From positions 1 to 12,912 of the forward strand of contig JAGHTQ010000082.1 of NCBI GenBank assembly GCA_018065295.1: 12,912 nt of DNA, given 5' to 3'. Numbering within the stretch: position 1 is the first letter of the stretch; each line of letters begins with the position of its first letter. The translations under genes and the position numbers were made by a program. Below the pieces are notes generated by a model, which had not been told where the DNA came from, did no database searches, and was given only the letters and a program-made list of their open reading frames with translations. The stretch comes from Candidatus Colimonas fimequi (GTDB lineage: Bacteria; Bacillota; Clostridia; Peptostreptococcales; Anaerovoracaceae). Shown piece by piece: positions 6,644 to 12,912 of the stretch.

Positions 6644-8003
6644 TATTAAATTCAACGGAATAGATAATACAAATCAATACGAAGAACTGATTAAGATATT
6701 TTTGCAGCCATCTGAATACGAGATTATTCGTGACGAGGCAGAGGCTGAGTACGAGTACGTATTTAATGGTGATAAAGATGAAGTGAAGCGTCAGCTTTAT
6801 GGCGATCTTTCAAGACTTACTGGTAAGAGTCCTAAATGGGGGATTCTTACTGGTATAAGACCTGTTAAGCTTGCTGGTGAACTGTTTAAAGAACATGGTG
6901 ATCTGGCAGCTGTCAGGGAGATTTTAGAGAACCACTATCTTCTTAACAAAGAGAAGAGCAATCTTGTTACTGATATACTTCAGTATCAGATTGATGAACT
7001 TGGTAGACCGGCTACCAATAGCCTTGGGGTTTATATTGGTATTCCGTTTTGTCCAACAAGATGTCTATATTGTTCATTCACATCAAATCAGGTTAAAGAG
7101 AGCGAATACGAACGCTATCTTGTAACTCTTCTTGATGAAATCAGATATGCAGGCAAGGCAGCAGCTGATGATGGTTATGTGATTGAATCTATATACATGG
7201 GTGGTGGTACACCGACAACATTAAGTGCCGATCAGCTTGATAGATTACTTACTTGTGTTGAAGAATCCTTCGACATGAGTGCTGTTAAGGAGTACACAGT
7301 TGAAGGTGGCAGACCAGACACTATTACTACAGATAAGCTTGAAGTTCTGAAGAAACATAACGTAGAGCGTATCAGTATAAATCCTCAGACAATGAAGGAT
7401 GAAACTCTTGAACTCATCGGTAGAAGACATTCTGTTCAGCAGGTCCGTGAGGCTTTTGAAATGGCTAATGAAGTTGGAATTAAGACAATCAATGCCGATT
7501 TAATTGCCGGACTTCCTGAAGAGGATCTTGATGATTTCAAGAACAGCCTTAATGAAATCATTAGGCTTGGAGCATCAAATATTACAGTTCATACTCTGGC
7601 TGTTAAGAGAGCTTCAAGACTTAAGGAATTTGATGAGAATTTCAATTATAAGCAGGAAGAACTTCGTGAGCAGATGCTGAAATATGCTCGTGAAACACTC
7701 CTTGCTGAAGGTTTCAAGCCATATTATCTCTATAGACAGAAGCATACTTCTGGCAATACAGAGAATATTGGTTATTGTAAGCCAGGAACTATTTCTACAT
7801 ATAATGTAAGAATCATGGAAGAAGCTCAGTCAATCTTGGCTCTTGGAGCTGGAGGACTTAGCAAGATATACTTCCCTGAAGAGAACAGACTTGAGAGAGT
7901 TCCGAATGTATCAAATTACGAGATTTACATCGATCGAATCGATGAAATGATAGAACGAAAAAATAAAGGATTCTTCGGAGTCCACAATACTGGAGGTAAA
8001 TAA
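6630..8003 (+). CDS. hemZ: HemZ-type radical SAM protein (coproporphyrinogen dehydrogenase-like)
   Basis: This is a radical-SAM enzyme of the HemN/HemZ group, classically the oxygen-independent oxidation of coproporphyrinogen III in haem synthesis. The 4Fe-4S cluster ligands are C141, C145 and C148 in CPTRCLYC, followed by GGGTPTTLS and GGRPDTI, and a HemN-like C-terminal region. With a TTG start the product is 457 residues, near the family's usual length of about 460-500. An in-frame ATG at 6423 would add 69 residues that are only an off-frame reading of the MBL gene, so I reject it. No ATG or GTG lies between the end of that gene and the conserved N-terminal domain. The gene overlaps the upstream gene by 14 bases and hisS by one. 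No haem genes are nearby, so the actual substrate is uncertain. Confidence 0.88.
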   Translation: MYSANIKFNGIDNTNQYEELIKIFLQPSEYEIIRDEAEAEYEYVFNGDKDEVKRQLYGDLSRLTGKSPKWGILTGIRPVKLAGELFKEHGDLAAVREILENHYLLNKEKSNLVTDILQYQIDELGRPATNSLGVYIGIPFCPTRCLYCSFTSNQVKESEYERYLVTLLDEIRYAGKAAADDGYVIESIYMGGGTPTTLSADQLDRLLTCVEESFDMSAVKEYTVEGGRPDTITTDKLEVLKKHNVERISINPQTMKDETLELIGRRHSVQQVREAFEMANEVGIKTINADLIAGLPEEDLDDFKNSLNEIIRLGASNITVHTLAVKRASRLKEFDENFNYKQEELREQMLKYARETLLAEGFKPYYLYRQKHTSGNTENIGYCKPGTISTYNVRIMEEAQSILALGAGGLSKIYFPEENRLERVPNVSNYEIYIDRIDEMIERKNKGFFGVHNTGGK

Positions 8004-9256
8004 TGCTTACAAAAGCACCTAAGGGAACAAAAGACATGATGCCTGAAGAGGCATACAAATGGCAGTATATTGAGAAGGAATTCGCCAAGCTTTGCGACTT
8101 ATACGGATTCCAGGAAATTCGTACTCCAATCTTCGAACACACTGAACTCTTCAAGAGAGGTGTAGGTGATTCAACTGATATCGTACAGAAGGAAATGTAT
8201 TCTTTCCAGGATTTCGGTAAGAGAGACATCACATTAAAGCCAGAAGGTACAGCTGGCGTAGTTAGAGCTTTCACTGAACATAAGATTTTCGCTGGCCCAC
8301 AGCCAACTAAGTTCTACTACAATACACCTTGCTTCAGATATGAGAAGCCACAGTCAGGTAGATTAAGACAGTTCCATCAGTTTGGTATTGAAACATTCGG
8401 AGCATCAGATATGATGGCCGATGCAGAAATCATCTCATTAGCTTATGACTTCTTAAACAAGATGGGAATCACTGATATTGAACTTAGAATCAATAGCGTA
8501 GGATGCCCACATTGCCGTCAGAAGCACAGAGAAGCACTGAGAAACTTCCTTGCTCCTAAGTTTGATGAATTATGTGATACTTGTAAGGACAGATATGACA
8601 GAAACCCTATGAGAATTCTGGACTGCAAGTCACCAATTTGTCAGGAACTGGTACAGGGAGCACCAATGATGCTGGACTACCTTTGTGATGAATGTGCGGG
8701 AGCATTTGAAGAACTGAAGGCTAACCTTGATGCACTTGGCGTTGAATATGTTGTTGACCCTGGCATCGTTAGAGGCCTTGACTATTACACTAAGACAGCA
8801 TTCGAATTCGTAACAACTAAGATCGGAGCACAGGGCACTGTATGTGGCGGGGGCCGTTATGATCACCTGGTTGAAGAAATCGGCGGACCAGAAGTTCCTG
8901 GCGTTGGTTTTGGACTTGGTAAGGAGAGACTTCTCCTGGTTATGGAAGCATGCGGAGCACAGATTCCTGAGCCAACTGGAGCAGATGTATTTATTGCTGT
9001 AATGGGCGATAGAGCTAAGGCTGCTGGTCTCAGCCTTATGAAGGATCTCAGACAGAATGGCGTTAAGGTTCAGATGGATATCTGCGGAAGAAACTTCAAA
9101 AACCAGTTCAAGTATGCTAACAGAATTAACGCTGCTAAGACTGTTGTTATCGGTGATGACGAACTGGATAAGAATAACTTTGCTATCAAGGATATGGAGA
9201 CTGGTAACCAGATTGAAGTTCCTATGGAGAAGATAGTAGAAGAGTTAACTAAATAA
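8003..9256 (+). CDS. hisS: Histidyl-tRNA synthetase
   Basis: HisRS is a class II synthetase that charges tRNA-His using ATP; at 417 residues it is full length. Motif 2 is FRYEKPQSGRLRQFHQFG from residue 111, and motif 3 is GVGFGLGKER (300-309). The histidine-specific RGLDYYTKT starts at 257. A C-terminal anticodon-binding domain follows. Between the catalytic blocks sit four cysteine pairs (168/171, 191/194, 208/213, 228/231), a layout that suggests one or two zinc sites in the insertion domain; I recall similar cysteines in clostridial relatives, while the B. subtilis protein lacks most of them. The start codon forms a TAATG junction with hemZ, with GGAGG (7992-7996) six bases upstream. There is no room for a T-box leader. 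aspS, the usual next gene in Firmicutes, is missing. Confidence 0.97.
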   Translation: MLTKAPKGTKDMMPEEAYKWQYIEKEFAKLCDLYGFQEIRTPIFEHTELFKRGVGDSTDIVQKEMYSFQDFGKRDITLKPEGTAGVVRAFTEHKIFAGPQPTKFYYNTPCFRYEKPQSGRLRQFHQFGIETFGASDMMADAEIISLAYDFLNKMGITDIELRINSVGCPHCRQKHREALRNFLAPKFDELCDTCKDRYDRNPMRILDCKSPICQELVQGAPMMLDYLCDECAGAFEELKANLDALGVEYVVDPGIVRGLDYYTKTAFEFVTTKIGAQGTVCGGGRYDHLVEEIGGPEVPGVGFGLGKERLLLVMEACGAQIPEPTGADVFIAVMGDRAKAAGLSLMKDLRQNGVKVQMDICGRNFKNQFKYANRINAAKTVVIGDDELDKNNFAIKDMETGNQIEVPMEKIVEELTK

Positions 9257-9273
9257 TTGAGAGTGAACGCGAA

Positions 9274-9879
9274 ATGAAAGAAATGATTGGAATATTCGGC
9301 GGATCATTTGATCCGATTCACGAAGCCCATATAAGTCTTGCTAAGGACGCTTTGGACCTTTGCAATCTGGATAAGGTGATATTCGTTCCCGCAAGACTTC
9401 AGCCTTTCAAACTCAATAAGAAAGTAACGCCTGCAGAAGACAGATTGACCATGGTCCAGCTTGCCACTTATCATGAAGATAAGTTTGAAGTATCGGATTT
9501 TGAAATCAATTCTCAAGAAGTTTCCTACAGCTATCTGACAATGCGTTATATGCAGAAGATGCATCCAGATGCCAGATTATGCTTTATCACAGGAACTGAC
9601 GCTTTCTTAATGATTGAGAAATGGGCTAACGCAGAAGAAATGCTTACCAATTATTCATACATTATTGGTACCAGACCTGGATATAAGGAAGAAGAACTTG
9701 CCCAGGTCATGGCTCGCGTTAAAGATAACTTCGGCACAGATGTTGTGAATATCAGAAACAAGCAGATTGATGTTTCGTCTACTGAAATTCGCGACAAGTT
9801 AGCCGATGGTGAATCTGTCGATGGATTAATCCCAGAGGCAGTTATTGAGTATATTGAGAATAAGGGACTATACAGATAA
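9274..9879 (+). CDS. nadD: Nicotinate-nucleotide adenylyltransferase
   Basis: NadD transfers AMP from ATP to nicotinate mononucleotide to give deamido-NAD, the penultimate step of NAD synthesis. The 201-residue length is normal. The nucleotidyltransferase signature GGSFDPIHEAH occupies 9-19, with the HxxH pair H16/H19, and the C-terminal SSTEIR is at 168-173. The family consensus has Gly before the second His, where this protein has Ala18, a mild substitution. Initiation could be at M1 or M4; the Shine-Dalgarno is poor (GAGAG region, 9259-9264). The gene follows hisS by 17 bases, the largest gap in the operon. From here nadD-yqeK-rsfS is a standard Firmicutes trio, so this gap marks the join between two conserved gene groups. 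Confidence 0.95.
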   Translation: MKEMIGIFGGSFDPIHEAHISLAKDALDLCNLDKVIFVPARLQPFKLNKKVTPAEDRLTMVQLATYHEDKFEVSDFEINSQEVSYSYLTMRYMQKMHPDARLCFITGTDAFLMIEKWANAEEMLTNYSYIIGTRPGYKEEELAQVMARVKDNFGTDVVNIRNKQIDVSSTEIRDKLADGESVDGLIPEAVIEYIENKGLYR

Positions 9880-9883
9880 TTCG

Positions 9884-10459
9884 ATGATTTACGATCAGGA
9901 ACTGATGACAAGACTTGAGGAATTCCTTAAGGAGAACCTCAAGGATCATAGACTAGAACACACATATGCAGTTGCTGAAGAAGCTGTGAAACTTGCTGAA
10001 CATTATGGAGCAGATAAGGACAAAGCGTATCTTGCTGCAATGTTTCATGACATGTATAGAAATCTTCCTAACAATGTCATGAACATGTACATCAGACATT
10101 TCAAACTGCCTGAAAGATACTGCAATAACTCTAATCTTGCCCATAGCAAACTTGCCGCATCAGTCATGGCGAACAACTATGACATTGATGACCAGGAGTT
10201 AATTGATGCAGTTTCATATCACACAACAGGAAGAGCAGACATGAGTCTTCTTGAGAAGATTGTGTTCATTGCTGATGCAATTGAACCAGGTCGTTCTTAT
10301 CCAGGAGTAAATCGAATTCGTACAGCCGCTTACGAAGATATAAACAGGGCATGTATGTTATCACTTGAAGGAACAGTAAACTTCCTGAGAAGCAAGGATG
10401 CATATATCGATCCCGATACAATAGAAGCACTCGAATACTTAAAAGGAGCGAAATTATAA
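9884..10459 (+). CDS. yqeK: YqeK, HD-domain symmetrical Ap4A hydrolase
   Basis: This HD-superfamily protein is predicted to split diadenosine tetraphosphate into two ADP. Metal-binding residues are visible: H26 in EHTYAVAE, H55-D56 in FHD, a histidine in NLAHSK, HTTG, and the aspartate of IADAIEPGR. With the ATG at 9884 the protein is 191 residues, near the usual 185-200. A TTG at 9845 would extend it by 13 residues into the end of nadD, with no Shine-Dalgarno and no family support. The chosen start lies four bases after the nadD stop, pointing to translational coupling. The nadD-yqeK-rsfS order strongly supports the call. Its likely substrate is a by-product of tRNA synthetases, two of which flank it in this operon. 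Confidence 0.93.
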   Translation: MIYDQELMTRLEEFLKENLKDHRLEHTYAVAEEAVKLAEHYGADKDKAYLAAMFHDMYRNLPNNVMNMYIRHFKLPERYCNNSNLAHSKLAASVMANNYDIDDQELIDAVSYHTTGRADMSLLEKIVFIADAIEPGRSYPGVNRIRTAAYEDINRACMLSLEGTVNFLRSKDAYIDPDTIEALEYLKGAKL

Positions 10460-10460
10460 T

Positions 10461-10802
10461 ATGGAATCAAAAGAAATGGCACTGAAGATTGCACAGCAGC
10501 TGGACAGTAAGAAGGCTATGGATGTAACTGTAATCGATATTCAGTACAAGTCATCCTTTGCGGACTACTTCGTTCTGGCAACTGGTAGCAGCAACAGACA
10601 GCTTGGTTCACTTGTGGACTATGTTGAAGACGTGATGGAGCCAGCAGGAGAGTTTCCTAAGGGCGTTGAAGGCCAGGAATCAACTGGATGGGTTCTCATG
10701 GACTATGGCGACGTTATTGTGAATATTATGAGCGCTGAAATGCGTGATAAATATAACATCGAAAAAGTGTGGGGTGACTGCGATACCCTGGACATCAATT
10801 AA
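10461..10802 (+). CDS. rsfS: Ribosomal silencing factor RsfS
   Basis: RsfS binds ribosomal protein uL14 on the 50S subunit and blocks joining with the 30S subunit when nutrients run out. The 113-residue product is the normal length for the family (about 105-120). Recognisable blocks are SSFADYFVLATGSSNRQ (about 31-47), the GWVLMDYGDVIVNIM stretch in the second half and the terminal EKVWGD region. A Shine-Dalgarno AAGGAG (10443-10448) lies 12 bases before the ATG, inside the end of yqeK, and the start codon follows the yqeK stop by one base. It is the last of the nadD-yqeK-rsfS trio, and its stop overlaps a possible early leuS start codon. Confidence 0.96.
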   Translation: MESKEMALKIAQQLDSKKAMDVTVIDIQYKSSFADYFVLATGSSNRQLGSLVDYVEDVMEPAGEFPKGVEGQESTGWVLMDYGDVIVNIMSAEMRDKYNIEKVWGDCDTLDIN

Positions 10803-10803
10803 T

Positions 10804-10809
10804 GGAGGG
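10804..10809 (+). promoter_or_regulatory. Ribosome binding site for leuS
   Basis: GGAGGG lies four bases before ATG 10814 and supports that start. An in-frame ATG at 10802 overlaps the rsfS stop (TAATG) and would add four residues, but it would place this Shine-Dalgarno inside the coding sequence. Confidence 0.75.
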
Positions 10810-10813
10810 CAAA

Positions 10814-12912
10814 ATGTTAGAAAAGTACAACTTCGGAGAAATCGAAAAGAAGTGGCAGCAGAAGTGGGAAGCAGAAAACGCTTTCAAAGTAACAGAAGAT
10901 CCTGACAAGGAGAAGTACTACGTACTCGAAATGTTCCCATACCCATCAGGTAAGCTGCACATGGGTCATGTAAGAAACTATTCAATCGGCGACGTTCTTG
11001 CTAGATACAAGAGAATGAAGGGTTTCAACGTTCTTCATCCAATGGGTTATGACTCATTCGGTCTTCCAGCAGAAAACGCTGCAATCAAGAACGGTACTCC
11101 ACCAGCAGAATGGACTTACTCAAACATGGATGAAATGACTGCACAGTTAAAGGAACTGGGTCTTTCATACGATTGGGATAGATTAGTTGCAACTTGCAAG
11201 CCTGATTACTACAAGTGGATGCAGTGGATTTTCATCCAGTTCTACAAGAAGGGTTTAGCTTATAAGAAGGATAACCCAGTAAACTGGTGTCCAAGCTGCC
11301 AGACAGTACTTGCTAACGAACAGGTAGTAGACGGCAAGTGCGAAAGATGTAAGTCACCTGTAACTAAGAAGAGCCTGTCACAGTGGTACTTCAAGATTAC
11401 AGATTATGCTGATAGACTTCTTGCAAACCTGGAAGAACTGCCAGGATGGCCTGAAAAGGTTAAGATCATGCAGAAGAACTGGATCGGCAAGAGCCACGGT
11501 GCTCAGATCACATTCAAGATCGAAGGATTCGATAAGGACATGGACATTTACACTACAAGAGCTGATACTCTCTACGGTGTAACATACATGGTAATGGCTC
11601 CAGAACATCCATACCTCAATGAACTGGTAGCTGGAACAGAATACGAAGCAGCTGTTAACGAATATGTTGAGAAGGTTCAGCATATGAGTGATATTGACAG
11701 AACTTCAACATCAAACGAGAAGACAGGTGTATTCATCGGCAGATACGCTATTAACCCAATCAACGGCAAGAAGGTTCCTATCTTCATTTCAGACTATGTA
11801 CTCATGGGTTATGGTACTGGCGCTATCATGGCTGTACCTGCACACGATACTCGTGACTTTGACTTCGCTAAGAAGTTTGATTGCGACATCATTCCAGTAG
11901 TAGATCCTGGCGATCCTGCAATTGACCTTAACAACCTTAAGGAAGCATTCGTTGCAGAAGGTACAATGATCAACTCAGGATTCATGGATGGCATGAACAA
12001 CAAGGATGCTATCGCTGCAATGATCAAGCACGTTGAAGAAGAAGGTTTCGGTAAGGAAACAACTAACTACAAGCTGAGAGACTGGCTCATTTCAAGACAG
12101 AGATACTGGGGCACTCCAATCCCTATGATTTACTGTGAAGATTGTGGCTGGAATCCAGAAAAGGAAGAAAACCTGCCAGTACTCCTTCCAAAGGACGTAG
12201 AATTCACAGGTAAGGGCGAATCACCAATCGCAACAAGCAAGACTTTCCAGAACGCTGTATGTCCATGCTGCGGTAAGCCTGCAACTCGTGAAATCGATAC
12301 TATGAATACATTCCTCGATTCATCATGGTACTTCCTCAGATACACAGATGCTGTAAACGAAGAAGAAGCATTCAATCTGGATAAGGTTAAGTACTGGATG
12401 AACGTTGACCAGTACATTGGTGGTGTAGAACACGCTATTCTTCACCTGATGTACGCTAGATTCTTCCAGATGGCTCTTTATGATCTGGGTCTTGTTAGCA
12501 CTGAAGAACCATTCAAGAACCTGCTGACTCAGGGTATGGTTACTAAGGGCTATACAAATGAAAAGGGTGAATACCTGGTTGCTAAGATGTCAAAGTCAAT
12601 CGGTAACGTAGTAAGCCCTGCAGAAATCATTGACAAATACGGTGCAGATACTGCAAGAATGTTCATTCTCTTCGCAGCACCACCAGAAAGAGAACTGGAA
12701 TGGTCAGACGCTGGCGTAGAAGGAAGCTATAGATTTATCAACAGAGTTTACAGAATGGTTTATGACTTTAGCAAGGACTATAAGGTTACTGGCGAAGCTT
12801 ATGAAATCAAGAACGATGCTGATAAGAAGCTTAACTACGCAATGAACTATGCAATCAAGAAGGTTTCAGACGATATCGGCGAAAGATTCAACTTCAACAC
12901 TGCTATCAGTAC
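10814..12912 (+). CDS. leuS: Leucyl-tRNA synthetase (3' end beyond window)
   Basis: LeuRS is a class I synthetase that charges tRNA-Leu and edits mischarged products. The visible 699 codons cover most of the usual 800-odd residues. The ATP-binding HIGH motif appears as HMGH (49-52), with FPYPSGKL before it. A zinc-type domain has CPSC and a following CERC. The CP1 editing domain contains TTRADTLYG and GTGAIMAVPAHD, the latter with the editing aspartate. Further cysteines (CEDC, CPCC) lie before the second half of the catalytic core, and KMSKS is at 591-595. The C-terminal part of the anticodon-binding domain is missing because the window ends. The gene follows rsfS by 11 bases with no space for a T-box, unlike many Firmicutes leuS genes. 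Its tRNA partner family is represented at 86-172. Confidence 0.97.
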   Translation, partial: MLEKYNFGEIEKKWQQKWEAENAFKVTEDPDKEKYYVLEMFPYPSGKLHMGHVRNYSIGDVLARYKRMKGFNVLHPMGYDSFGLPAENAAIKNGTPPAEWTYSNMDEMTAQLKELGLSYDWDRLVATCKPDYYKWMQWIFIQFYKKGLAYKKDNPVNWCPSCQTVLANEQVVDGKCERCKSPVTKKSLSQWYFKITDYADRLLANLEELPGWPEKVKIMQKNWIGKSHGAQITFKIEGFDKDMDIYTTRADTLYGVTYMVMAPEHPYLNELVAGTEYEAAVNEYVEKVQHMSDIDRTSTSNEKTGVFIGRYAINPINGKKVPIFISDYVLMGYGTGAIMAVPAHDTRDFDFAKKFDCDIIPVVDPGDPAIDLNNLKEAFVAEGTMINSGFMDGMNNKDAIAAMIKHVEEEGFGKETTNYKLRDWLISRQRYWGTPIPMIYCEDCGWNPEKEENLPVLLPKDVEFTGKGESPIATSKTFQNAVCPCCGKPATREIDTMNTFLDSSWYFLRYTDAVNEEEAFNLDKVKYWMNVDQYIGGVEHAILHLMYARFFQMALYDLGLVSTEEPFKNLLTQGMVTKGYTNEKGEYLVAKMSKSIGNVVSPAEIIDKYGADTARMFILFAAPPERELEWSDAGVEGSYRFINRVYRMVYDFSKDYKVTGEAYEIKNDADKKLNYAMNYAIKKVSDDIGERFNFNTAIS

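Noticed and set aside
9845..9883. TTG start extending yqeK into nadD
   Set aside because: There is no Shine-Dalgarno, and the 13 added residues are an off-frame reading of the nadD end; ATG 9884 fits the family length.
10042..10085. Inverted repeat TTCATGACAT / ATGTCATGAA (12 pairs with one bulge) within yqeK
   Set aside because: It lies in conserved HD-domain coding sequence, has a 20-base loop and no T tract; one such match is expected by chance in a window this size.
1..12912. CRISPR arrays, insertion sequences, prophage or toxin-antitoxin genes
   Set aside because: No repeat arrays, transposase-like frames, terminal inverted repeats or composition breaks were seen; every long frame is a housekeeping gene.

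Overview
The window looks like ordinary chromosomal backbone from a low-GC Gram-positive bacterium (Firmicutes, probably a clostridial lineage). The grounds are the moderately AT-rich sequence, strong AAG and AGA codon preference, GGAGG-type ribosome binding sites, and the gene set: a fused SecDF, a bifunctional Rel, HemZ and the nadD-yqeK-rsfS trio. A genus cannot be named from the sequence alone. All genes lie on the + strand. There are no mobile elements, CRISPR arrays, rRNAs, phage genes or obviously foreign segments.

Layout. Bases 1-65 hold the last codons of an unidentified gene. Its 3' end contains a near-consensus promoter (46-74) that drives tRNA-Leu(CAA) at 86-172. No terminator separates the tRNA from yajC (238-645), so the two are probably co-transcribed until the strong intrinsic terminator at 667-693. 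A 215-base gap (646-860) then holds that terminator, a weak candidate promoter and the leader of secDF. From 861 to the right edge the genes run almost without gaps (largest gap 17 bases; several overlaps): secDF, rel, dtd, an MBL-fold hydrolase, hemZ, hisS, nadD, yqeK, rsfS and leuS (cut by the window edge). No terminator is visible inside this run, so it reads as one operon of at least 12 kb.

How the genes fit together. YajC and SecDF are partners of the SecYEG protein-export channel. Most of the rest concerns translation and its stress signalling. Rel makes and degrades (p)ppGpp in response to uncharged tRNA. HisRS and LeuRS charge tRNA, and Dtd removes D-amino acids from mischarged tRNA. 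RsfS blocks ribosomal subunit joining in starvation. YqeK is expected to hydrolyse Ap4A, a side product of aminoacyl-tRNA synthetases. NadD makes the NAD precursor dinucleotide. HemZ is a radical-SAM enzyme and the MBL protein a likely thioester hydrolase; their place in this theme is unclear.

No undescribed system was found. The points most worth a second look are the long charged Ala/Lys/Glu tails on both YajC and SecDF, the tRNA-Leu promoter buried in the preceding gene with read-through into yajC, the TTG start of hemZ inside the upstream gene, and the grouping of two alarmone hydrolases with two tRNA synthetases.
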